A DNA stretch of 64,000 nucleotides from Rhizophagus clarus (Eukaryota; Glomeromycota; Glomeromycetes; Glomerales; Glomeraceae), in NCBI GenBank assembly GCA_015698045.1, contig BLAL01000208.1:310001-374000 (forward strand). Direction: 5' to 3'. Position numbers and translations under genes: made by a program. Below the pieces are notes generated by a model. It was not told the origin of the DNA. It saw only the letters and a list, made by a program, of their open reading frames with translations, and did no database searches. Position 1 is the stretch's first letter; every line of letters begins with the position of its first letter. Positions 39,624-51,900 of this stretch are shown piece by piece.

Positions 39624-42600
39624 AAAAAAATAAAAATATACTGTATATTTATATATTAATTATTGAATATTTAGGCGTTTGATGCATTGGCGAACCTCAA
39701 GATTGAATGGAATAAATATTTATTTGAAAAAGTCTTACCTAAAGCGTGGGTAAAATTACTTCAAGAACTCCCTCTTAAAATTTCAGATATCAGATCACGT
39801 GATTTATATAAATTCTGGCCAATAGGAGAGAACATATCGAGAAGCATAAATATTTTTTGCAAAGATCTATTAAAAAATGTCATAGAAAGTTTTAGTATCG
39901 AAGATCGTGTATTTGAAGGACCTTCTTCGTCAATTATCATCGGGAATGTGCCTCAAGTTTCAGCCGACTCGTATAATTCATTTCAAGAATCTGAATTTCA
40001 TTGGCTTTCACTTTATAATGGTTACTTGGATAATAAGCTTTTGGCTGACATTAATTTACTTAAAATAATTGGAAACATTGGATTTCCCGTAATATCAGTT
40101 CCTCACGATATAATTAGAGTTTTAAAACATTCTAAACACAAGAATTCTCTTAGGATTTTATCTCCATCCATTATTCGTTCTTATTTAAGTTCTAACCGTA
40201 ATAGATGGGAAAATAATGTAATATCGAGACAAGATGTTTTACAATTATTCAAGTTCGTACTGAGTGATGAAAAATTTAATGAATTGAAAGGTTTCCGAAT
40301 GATTCCGCTTGCAAATGATACGTTTGGCACTGTAACACTATCCGGAGAATCCTACGTGTATATTGATAAGATTAACGAAAAGATTTCAAATTACAATAAT
40401 GAAAATAATAATCTTATAAATCAATTGAATAGTGACAAACTAATTGACAAAAATATTGATCATGATTTGTATAAAATTTTGTACAATAACGCAAAAGGTG
40501 GATGGAAGAGATATAATCTAAATATCAAAATTTTAGATGAAATTGAAATTAAGGATCTAATTTTAATTATTAGTAACATAGGTGAAGATAAAGAATTATC
40601 AATGGATGAAATAAAAAATATTATTGAAATTCTTAAGCGAATTGTAAAAATTCAACATGTTTCTAAGATAGAAGAAAATAAAGAAGAAATATTAGATGAA
40701 TTATTGATTCCGAGTACTAAAAATAGGTTATTCAAATTAAAAGAAATTTATTCTGATGACATGGGAAATATGCTTAATGATGAAGAGAAAAGCAAATATA
40801 ATATTGTCCATAGCCTTGTGACTCAGAATATTGCTTCAGAACTGGGAATTCAAACACTAAGAGGAAAAATATTTGGTAATCGTCGTAATTATATATTTTA
40901 GGTGAATTAATATAAGCCATCTGACCACACTTATTTTGATTTCTAGGGAAGGAAGATATAGAATGGGAAATATATGAACAGCATGAAGCATTAACTACAA
41001 GAATCAGAAATATTCTCAATGTATATAATTTCATCATTTTGTAAATTGTAGTGCCTTTATCCCTCTATCCGACATTAATTATTAAAACATGATTTTTAGG
41101 ATTATTCGATAGATTCTTTATTTAAGGAGTTCCTTCAAGTAAGTGATGAAGTAATTTAATATTTTTTTTCAAAAAAAAAAAAAAAAAAAAAAAAAATTTA
41201 AGAAATTATTTCATGTTTTTTTTCCCAGAACGCAGATGACGCTGGAGCTAAGAAATTTTCAGTATATCTAGATGAAAGACCAAAATTTCAGCATAAGTCA
41301 CGTGAGAAATCACTATTTTCAGAAGAATTGGAGGATTGGCAAGGTCACGCAATATGGATTTATAATGATGCGGAGTTTGAAGATGATGACTTTAGTTCTT
41401 TACTTAAACTTGGTATTGGGGGAAAATCCAATGACGATACAAAAATTGGGAAATTTGGAATAGGATTTAATTGTGCTTTTCACGTTACAGATTTGCCTAG
41501 CCTTGTTAGTAGAGAGTACATTGTATTTTTAGATCCACACGCAAAATTTCTCCCAGAATATGGATATCCTTCTAAAAAGCGGAGGGGTATTAAGATTGAT
41601 TTTTTGGGAACGGAATTTGGAAGCAGCTTTCCGGACCAATGTTACCCTTATATGGCTATAGAGGGTTGCGACTTTACAAAAAAGTTCAAAGGAACATTGT
41701 TTAGACTTCCACTTAGGACTCGTAAATTGGCAGAACAAAGTAAAATTTCTCGAGAAGAATCCAAAATTAGTAAACTTCGCAAAATATTTAACGATATTAA
41801 GAGTAATAAAGAGATACTATTTTTAAGGAATATTGAATCATGTAGTTTACATTATATAGCAGACGGAGAGACTCAATTGATCTGGGAAACACAAATTTGT
41901 AATATTGATAGTTGTCGTGATTATCGTCAAAATATTGTTAGTAATATTGACGACGCGCCAATTTATCATTTAAATATAGAAAGGAAGCACTATAAAAATA
42001 ATCATCTAAAAACGAAAACTTCAGAAATATGGCTTTTATGTACAGGAGGGCATGATGATTTTGATCAAGATGTAAAGGGATGCAAGGTAAATCTGTTACA
42101 CTTTTGAATTTTATGTAATCAAATGATGAATTTATGTAAAAATTGAAATTTTTTTTTTTTATTACCTTTATCTAACAAAGCCCAGAGGTGGAATTGCTTC
42201 TTTACTTGCTCAGTCTGATGATAAATCTGATAAGTCGTTTGATAAATTGGAGAAACTGGTAAATATTTTATTTAATTTTACGCTGATTGCCGAGTTAAAA
42301 AATTATTAAGATATTATTATATTTTGTATTACAGACTCCAAACCCTCCTAAACTCGAAGGAGAAATCTTCTCTTATTTGTCTCTATCAATAAGTACCAAT
42401 TTGGGAGTCCATTTAAATGGAAATTTTTCATCATCTAGTGCAAGAAGCGGTATTTTACAATCAAAAAGTGATTCGTTACAGGAAGGATGTGATGATAATG
42501 AGAAACGAAATTTATATATCTTGTACAACGTTTTACCTGATTTGCATATTAAACTACTTAATTACATTATGAATAAGCACGAAAATCAAGATGCAAATTT

Positions 42601-45095
42601 TCTTCCATATATCATGAATAATCTTTGGCCCGATACGAAGTATGTGACTATGGACTTGTACAAAAATTATGGTCTGAATGTTGTTAAAAAACTAGGCTAC
42701 GATCTTCATAGGATTTTTTGGACTGAACTTGATGGTGGAAAATTTATTCCGTTAAATGAAGCCAAAATTTTTAGGCCACAAGAAAAAATAATTGCAGAAA
42801 TATTGGTCAGTTCAGGAATTTCAGCTGTGAAACTTGATGAAGATAAAATCAAACAATTAAATGAAATTGTTGAATCTGGAGACCTTGAATTTCCGTACAA
42901 ACCTGTAAGCGGAGAGTCAGTTTGTGAAGATTTGCTATTGGAAATACCTTCAATACCTATTTTTAAACGTAATGTAAATAAGGAAAATAAGGATGAATAT
43001 ACGCATGATTCGTTGTTCAAATTGCTTGAATTTATTCTCCAGGATAAGAATTCTTATAAGATTCTTTCCGGGTTACCATTAGTTCCATTGAGCAATGGTT
43101 TTGTTGGAAAATTTGGAGAAGTTTATTATGTCGTAGAACGGACATTTCTAGAACTATTTCCAGATATTGGTCCATCCAAATTTGTCTCCTTTAATTTGAC
43201 ACCAAACTTATCAAGTATTTTTAAGGATGACTATTTTTCTGAGAAGACAAATATCAAACGGTTTAACGCTTCTGCCATTTTAGACCTTTTAGATAGTGTA
43301 GTAAAACCTGTAAGGGAATTAAATTGGGACCCAGACGGAGAGCGTATACCAAATAGAACATGGTTTGAAAGAATTTGGTTAATATTAAATAATGATGCAA
43401 GAAATATTGATTTTAACGAATTGTCTAAATACCCTCTTTTACCGGTGATTAAGCCTTCCAACATGCTTGTACGACCTGTTATATCAGATCCACTTATACA
43501 AAACGGAAACAGTTTATTCTCATTGTTTGAAATACTAGTGAAGTTAAAAGTGCGTTTTACTAATATGACTTTTCCAGAAAGTGCACATGAAGATCTCAAA
43601 AAATGTGTTAATGAATGCACTGCTATCAATATTATTAATTCTTTGGAAAGAGCTCGTTCATCTTTAACTATGAGTCGGTTGTTTGAAACCAGCAAGCTAT
43701 CATCTTTGGAATATGAAAAGCTTAGAACATTTATTAAGGAAGAACTTGAAACTCTAATAGGCAAGTGAAAGAAGTGATTAATAATTAGTGTATCATTCAA
43801 AAAAAAAATATTTTTGCTTATATATTTTAACTTAAACAGCCCATGGGCAAAGCCAAGGAAGTTTTATGAGAATTCTTAGATCTCTACCCATATGGCCATT
43901 ATATTCACCCGGAAATAAGTTTATTGATGCCACATCTGGAAATCTTCTTCCACGCAAACTTCCATTTTTTTCTTTCCGTGAAACAAAAAAATTCTACAGA
44001 TGTGATCATGAATCTGATTTCAACGCACTTATTAAATTAGGCGTTGCCCCTATGGATAAATTAAAATACCTTAAAGATATAGTAAAACAAGTCGATGGTG
44101 AATCTGAACCTTCTCAAGATTACGTTATATTCTTACAAAGCGTTTTATCATTAAGAGATCAAGAAATTGAGGAATGTCTTGGGCCGGAAGAAATCATTCC
44201 TAATAGGCCACTTCGTGATTTTGTTAAAGTCGATACTTTGTATGACATGAACGTTCCTGTATTACGTAATATTTTCCCAGATACCGATAAATATTTTTTG
44301 CCACCAGAATTGCAAAATAATTCTGTTTGTTTAGAAGCTTTGAAAAGGATGGGTCTCATTTGCAAAGTGAAGTCTTGGCCACCTCCTGATCAAATCATTT
44401 TCTCTCAAAGAGATGCGTTACTTGCTTCTTTGCAGGATAAGTTGACACTAGAATCCGACAATAGTTATCATGATGTCACCTTTATCGTTGGTACAGAGAG
44501 AGAAATGATTCGTGCTAATAGATATGTGCTTTCAGGTACTTAAATTTTTGTTCTATAAATAACTTATGTGTTCCCCTAATTTACAATTTAAAATTTTTTT
44601 TACATAGCTGCCTCAAAAAAACTCGAAGAAAAATTTCGTATAAGTGAATCGATCGAAATAGAATTTCATCAAGATATATTTAGAGTATTTCTTCAATTGT
44701 TATATGGACAATCCTTTAAAGATGCAACAACACCTGTTTTGTGTAAGAAAGACGATTCTAAAGCTGATAATGAATTTAATACTTATTATTTATCGTTCTT
44801 GATTGATCTATTGAAATTAAGTGTTTCTTATGAAGTCAAGCCATTAAGAAATGAGATAGAAAATGCCATTATGGGAGGTGAATACATTAACATTCGTGAT
44901 TTGTGTAAAATCCTAGATTGTTTAGAAGTATTTGATGTTGAAAACCGACTAAAAAGTTTCTTTAAAGAATATATAAAGGCAAATAAAAAACTTATTAATG
45001 AACAACTTCGCAAAAATATGGTAAATGAGAAAGAAAAATCTGAAATATTAGAAATGCAAAAAAAGTTACAACCATTGCTTGAAATAAATGAATAA
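38193..45095 (+). CDS. Sacsin-like protein with two Hsp90-like ATPase modules and C-terminal BTB domain, copy D (short form)
   Basis: Eleven exons: 38193-38574, 38650-39440, 39518-39568, 39675-40875, 40947-41020, 41100-41138, 41229-42086, 42181-42258, 42335-43760, 43840-44535, 44608-45095. Total 6084 nt, 2027 aa plus stop. Module 1: LREILQNSDDAKS (Asn49, Asp52), GPALLAQNN, MGVGFNSIYHITD. Module 2 begins with N-A-D-D-A-G-A (Asn at about 847), then KFGIGFNCAFHVTD and, after a short intron, PRGGIASLLAQ. BTB at about 1842-1940 (Y-H-D-V-T-F-I-V-G, RYVLS). Both ATP sites look complete, unlike those of B (module 2) and C (module 1), so D is the best candidate for a fully active copy. Intron 43761-43839 has a GC donor (AG-GCAAGT); without splicing there the frame stops at 43768. 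Next to B it lacks about 590 residues after the first module and about 250 before the BTB. Confidence 0.88.
43761..43839 (+). other. GC-AG intron in copy D
   Basis: At the joint where A, B and C have AATAG/AATAA followed by GTGAGT or GTAAGT, D has AATAG-GCAAGT. The acceptor TTAAACAG is normal, and the phase-1 junction restores the frame seen in the other copies (A-H-G-Q-S-Q). GC donors are a known minor class that needs an otherwise strong site, and AG-GCAAGT fits. Confidence 0.75.
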
Positions 45096-48000
45096 CAACA
45101 TTTAATAGTATAGAATTATATTATAATTTTTATATTTGTTATATGTATTCAGTTGCATTTTTTTTTTTTTTTTTTGATTTAATAAAAATATTATTTTTAA
45201 ATTTATAAAGATATTACAATTTGAACACGATTTTTGATAAAATGTTGATCATCGGCTGAGTGCACGTTTATGTCATGTAGTGAAAAAATTGTTATGTGGT
45301 GTCAATTTGATCTAATCTTTTTACATTGAGAAATTTATTAAACCAGACTAGGAATCGGATAAATTTTTTCCGGATGCAGGAGTTGATCAATATAACAAAT
45401 TGTATTTGAATTATCTTTTTTAATGAGAAACTAATCGTTTTAATTTATTTCGACTTTATGACGATATTTTGAAAAGTCAATTTCTACAGTACATTAAAAA
45501 CAATTTTTAAAATTTCATTGACTATTTCAGTTCAACAATTCTTTCACGAAGATTTTACAATTATCATATTATCAGTAAGTATGATTAATGACTAGAATGG
45601 TGCTGTAGATTTTATATTAATTATATCTATAGGATAACACGCAAAAGACTTCGATTACTTTATATTTATTAAACAAAACAATTACATTTGATGAATAAAA
45701 TGAATGAATAAAAAGTATTATATTAATAATTGGAAATCTATCATCAAATGCATTTTACAAGTTAGTATTCTCATTAACAGCTCAAAAATAGTCATTTTCA
45801 TGGAAAAAAAAAAATTTTTTTTTTAATCACCAATGTGATGCTAGAAAAATTACTATTTTATAAAATCGTTTAAAATATTTTAAAGAAGTGAATTTTTTTT
45901 TTATAAAATTATATATTCTTAATTTATGTATAGATTTTAAGTAATATTTTCATGAATAAACAGAGTTTTAGAGTAAAGGTTTCTAAATAAGTTAATATGC
46001 TTTAACACACTTTTAATATACTATAGTTATATTTATTTGTTTATTACGGTCTGATAAGTAAATATCGTCCCGTTTAAATGTGTTTGCTTAAATGGAAATA
46101 ATTTCACATGACTGACATGAATATGAATAGGGAATTTAATAGTTAAGTGAAAATGAATTAGAACGTATATGACGGGTTTAAAATCATGTGGGATTTCAAT
46201 TTTCTTTTTCGCTTGTGTTAATTTGCTAGAAATTTCATTGAAAAAGAACGAAAAAAACATTATGATAATTATAAATATTTTTAATATGCAATTGTCTTTT
46301 GCAGAATAGAAAATATATTCAATAACCTGACATAACTACGCTAAATAACAATAATTACGAAACTATTATGAAAACTACTTAATTAGGATAAAAAGGAAAA
46401 TGTTCTTGCTATAGTTTATGCATTTTCAATAATTTACATGACGAGATAAAGATACTGAAATTTAATAATTTAAAATATTTAAAGTATATAGTATCATACA
46501 TTTCTATAAATCAATGAATGTTTATTTGGAAAAAATTTTATGTACATATTTAATAAACAAATAAACTTATCGGTGATGTTTTAACCTTATATATTACTCG
46601 ATAATTTTTGATATCATGGCCAAATAATTTTCTTTTATTATTAATACCATTATGAACCAATTTTATTAAAATTTTAGTTCAACTTGCAAATATACCTGTT
46701 CATATCAACATAGCCTTTATAAATTATTTTAATAGTTTTAACGACAGAAACTTCAATGTAATTATTGTTGGAATCTCGAAAAGTATATTTCATTAAACGG
46801 AAATGTAATATACTAGCTAAATTCATATTCACCTTTGAAAATTTAGTCTTATTGAAGAAATTTTTTTTTATTATAAGCATAACTTATAAAGCATCATTTA
46901 ATAGTGTAATTCTTATTATAATCGTTTATGAATCCTGATCAATATAAAGAAAGAAAATCCTATTATTTAATTATCCTTGTTATATTTAAACAAAAGTTCC
47001 GTGGTATAAACACATAATCCTTAATATTTGGGTATTTAATATGCATTTCGGATATCTGATTCTCGAGTGGAAAACTTTGCCATTATTGCATATCTTCTTG
47101 ATTACACCTCACGTACTGTAAATTCAAATTTGATAACATTTTTCATATTAAATTATCAAAAAATGAAAGATTATATTTAATATAAAAAAATGAAAATAAT
47201 GATCATTTAATTTATGACACACCTCTTTTTTTTTAAGAAAAACTTTGTAAATTTTTTAGCATTAAACCTTTTAGTATAAGAATGACGTTGCTTTAAAATT
47301 TTAAAAATTTCATAAAATTAATTTGTGATCTGATAAACTTTTGTTTATTACTTTAACTCCAGTTATGAGACCAAAGCAATTCGTGAGTATGTGATTCTTG
47401 ATTGGTAGATTTTTACGATGAGATTAGAAATAATACAAATAAATATTTTGCATTCGTAATACTGAGCTAACCACGCATATATATTACGATTGTATCTGAA
47501 ATTCTCTAGTAAATCGCAAAAAATTACGGTATAATTTGAACAATATCAGATATGAGTATGTTGTTTATTTTCAATTATGTCAAAATCCGTATTTAAAACT
47601 ATTAAATCCTAACCATGACCATAGTTTAATTATCCGAAATGCTCTTACCGAGTTTAGATGAGTATTCCAATTTCAATTTATCTACAAACTACCGCTATAA
47701 TGTTGACTTTTTGTTAAATTTTTGTACTATTATTATGGAAAATTATATGCAAATGTTAAAATAAGATGATTAATAGGCATGTATCTGAGTTGACGTAAAT
47801 ATGTGTATATTTCCTATTTCTAATATTTAATCCACAAGTATTGAATCCTCATTCGGTAAACTTGTATGACAATCTGCTGACGATGTCTGCTCTTCTGGTA
47901 TAATTTTTTTATAATATTTTACTCAAATATAAAAAAATTTCATAATTTTACATTAAAATAAGAATTATTATTTCATAAATATTAAAAAGAACAAGTTTAA

Positions 48001-48934
48001 ATTAAAGTATTCTATTCTTATTAAATTATAAATTTCTAATAAATTTCGTTATCAATTCAGATCAAAAAAAGACAATAAAGTAAGTTGTTTAAGGCTGATT
48101 AAATTGACTACACATGGTTCTTTAATTTCCGTTACGTTGTTACTTATAATTAGCAAATAAAAAAATTTTGAATCATCCATTCTTCCGAATAAAATGTGCA
48201 GACATAATAAATAGAAATGAAAGTAGAAATAGGAATTGGTACCACCTAGCTTATCAAGGTTTTCAGCTATTCAAAGAATTAATTTCTACAAATCATTATG
48301 AAATGGAAGTGGGAAGCGTAATTTGCTCAACCTCTAAATTAGTAGGAGAAAAGTCGAATATCGTTAATATTATATTATCGTTATAGTATTATTCATTATC
48401 TTAGAAATAATAGGAAAAATTTTATCTGGACTATGAATAATTTGAAATCTAAAGTAGATCTTGTAAGAAGAATACAATAAAAGCTTGTCAGTTTAACGTT
48501 GAATTTCAACGCTATCGAAAATAAGTCCAATATACTGTATTTTTGAAAAATTGAAAGTTTGTTTTTGTTGTAAAGAATTTTTTGAGTAGCTAAATATAGA
48601 TAAAATCAACGTAAAAACGTTAAAATTTAAACACTTCTCCTTTATTCATCGCTTGCGCACCAAAATTTAATTTAGTAACCGGTTAATCTCAATAACGATA
48701 ATTTTCGCGTGAAAGTTGTAGGAAATTATTTGTATTCTTATTATTCGTTTGTAAAAGTGCTTTAGGTTCGAAAGTGGAAAATATGCTAAGACTTTTTTAA
48801 ATTTTTTAACCTTTTTTTATATTTTATTTATAATTTTATTTTAATAATAACAATACAATAAAAAAAAATACAATAATGTCATAGTAGGTAAAACTCTATA
48901 TCTGATATATATAATTAATTATAATAAATAAATT
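45096..48934. other. Intergenic stretch of 3.8 kb without a recognised gene
   Basis: AT-rich with several short open frames on both strands (largest 75 residues), none with recognisable content, splice context or low-complexity pattern. A T-run at about 45158-45175 follows copy D. I see no RNA gene, transposon end or clear repeat. Confidence 0.6.
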
Positions 48935-51900
48935 TTAATCAAGCTCATAGATTTTAATATCATCAGTTCTAATATGTTTTTCTGTAAAATAAATTAATAC
49001 GTTAGCTGATGTTCAATATAATTATATAAACTAATAAATTTTGCTTACCATGATCCTGAGTTTTAATTTGCGTTACTTCAGAAATATTCCTCTTTTTTGA
49101 TTTACTATTATAAATTGTATTTGATTAAGATATAGTAATTTAAAGAAGACAAAAAAAATAACAAATTTTATACAACATAATTTAGCATCAGTACCTCATT
49201 TCTATATCAAGTTCTTGTTCTTTAGTAATATATTCTAAAAAATTAAGTTGATGTTAAAACAAAGTTCATGTTATTTTGATTATACTAATTTTGCTTCTTT
49301 TTCTTCCAATATATTTTCCATTAATAACTTACCTCCATTACGTTTAATTAGTTTATTATCTAAGTAATAAAAAATAATTATTAATTTTAAATACTAAACT
49401 TTTTTCAAATTATATAATACATACCTTGTTTTATATCGAATGATCTCATCGAAGATAAATTAGAAATCAAAGAACTTAACGGTCTACTAGTAAAAATAGC
49501 GCCAGGATGGGGTTTTCCACTAAATTCAGGGCCAAGTTGCTTCAATTGTATTAATTCTATTCTTTTACTTTCTGCTTGTTTAAACGGATCTGCATATTTA
49601 TTTTTATGGTACCAATTATTGAGGCTTTCTGTTATTTCAGTTATTAATGGCCTTTTTGAAGGATCAAGATCCCAGCATCTTTTCATCAAATTAGCAAAAC
49701 ACTCGGGAGTATCTTTTGTAATTTCTGGTCGTTTTCCATCAATAATTTTATAAATAAGATTAGTATCATGTTCAATATCAGCAAAAGGTTTACAACCGGT
49801 TGTTAATTCCCACATTATCATGCCTATACTATAAATGTCCGATTCTTTTGAAAATGCACCACCTGTAAATATTTCTGGTGCAATATAAGGTATTACTCCA
49901 TATATCTCATTATTATTTGATGAACTGTAATTTGCAGGTAATGATAATCCTAAATCACAAATCAACCATGTTTGATGTGCTAATAATATATTTCCACTAT
50001 GAAAATCTCGATGTATAAAATGTTTTTTATGAATTACATTTAATCTGAAATAAATTAGCAATAATGATTAATATTAATATATTAAGCAATAATAAATGAA
50101 TATAATAATATAAATACCCTTCTGAAATTTTCCATAAATTATGTAATTTTTTATTCCATATAATATCATTAAAATTCTTTTGCAAATGGTTATGTAAATT
50201 TCCACCACTTGCATACTTCATTATTAACATGTATTCTTTCGTTTTAATATCTTGTGAAATACCATAAACTTCAACAATATATTCAAGACTATAACATTGG
50301 AAAAGTGATTTTACCTAAATATATAATAATTGTTAAAATTAATAAACAAATGTATAAATCAGTAATAATAAGTATTTACCTCATTTAAAAAATATTTACT
50401 AATATTTTGTGAATTCAAAAATTTTTTTACAGCGACATTTTGACCTAACCAAATTGCCCTATAAATAGCGCCAAATCCTCCTTCTGCAATATACTCAAAA
50501 TTTGTAATTTGAGCATGCGGAATTTCATTTATTGATAGCTGATTTGTTCTAGAATTAGAAAATATTTTCCTAATATAATCATATACATCTAATGGATTGG
50601 TATTTACATTTTCCATATAATTAGCAATTTTACAATTAAAGCTATCAAGTACTAGTGCATTCTGTATATAACGAAGTACATCATTAATATCACTACAAGT
50701 ATCAATATTATCCTTGGCATCAGTAGCGATGTATGATATTTCTTCTATTCTTTTACATTTTTTACAACGAGATTGATCTGTAATTCCAAATATAATATTT
50801 GTCGTTAAACAATATCTACATCCAATATAGATAATAATACAATTTGGACACCATTTTTGACAATTTGATTTAAACTCTAGAAATTGGTTACAGATTATAC
50901 ATTGATAATAGGTATCCCACCAAGGTAAATAAAGTATCGGAATAGATTTTTTCATCAAAAATGATTCTACCCATCCAGAAGAAATTTTATAACAATTCGA
51001 GCACAATTTAAATTCAATATTAGTTAAAAAATTCTGTTGCTGAAAAATAAGCTTTCTACATAACTTACAAGAATTTATATTTTCAATGAATTTTTGTTTT
51101 TCATAATTATTATAATGATTCATACTATCAAATCTATTGTTTGAAACTATTTGTTTAAAGTAAGTAATTTCACAGCAGTCGTTGCACCATTCTTGAATGT
51201 TTTTTGTACAAAAATCTATGCTTCTTTGTTCATGTCCACTATTACACTGAGACTGATAATAATATCTTTTACTTATGTATATATCCAAATTGTCATTAGC
51301 CGTATATTTGATATACAACATTAAGCAATATTTGCAGTATTTTTGTTCAAATAAGAATGTTGTGGAATAAGGCCTTTTACAGCAATAACATTCATTCTCA
51401 TTATTATTAAAAGGAATAAACATAATTGGTATAATTGGATTAAAAGAATTTTCATTATCTTCTATAATTGTAAATTTTAAATACGAAACCAATTCTATTA
51501 ATAGCTTTGAAGGAAGATAAAGCCCATTTATAAAATCATACACATATAATGGATTTAAATTCTTATCAACAACATTATTCATATAATTTGAAATTTGATT
51601 ATAACTATAAGTAATTAATTTTGTAACAACAACATCTTCTTCTTCAATATTTACCATATTAACAGTAATAAAAATTATTCTTTTACATTTTTTACATTGA
51701 GATTGATCTGTAATTCCAAAAATAATATTTGTTATTAAACAATATCTACATCCAATATAAATAATTTTACAACTTAAACATAATTTTTGACAATTAGATT
51801 TAAATTCTAGAATTTGATCGCAAGCTATACACCGATTATGAGCATCCCACCATGGTAAATAAAGAATTGGAATAAATTTTTTAGTCAAAGTTGATTCGAC

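Noticed and set aside
48168-48386. 72-residue open frame
   Set aside because: Starts with a non-ATG codon, no recognisable domain, isolated in an AT-rich gene-free stretch.
49270-49332. Extension of the small kinase exon through the donor at 49332 (codes an E-N-I-L-E-E-K-E-A-K stretch)
   Set aside because: It ends in phase 0 and does not join the next exon in frame, whereas the spliced version does. It could still be an alternative 3' end.
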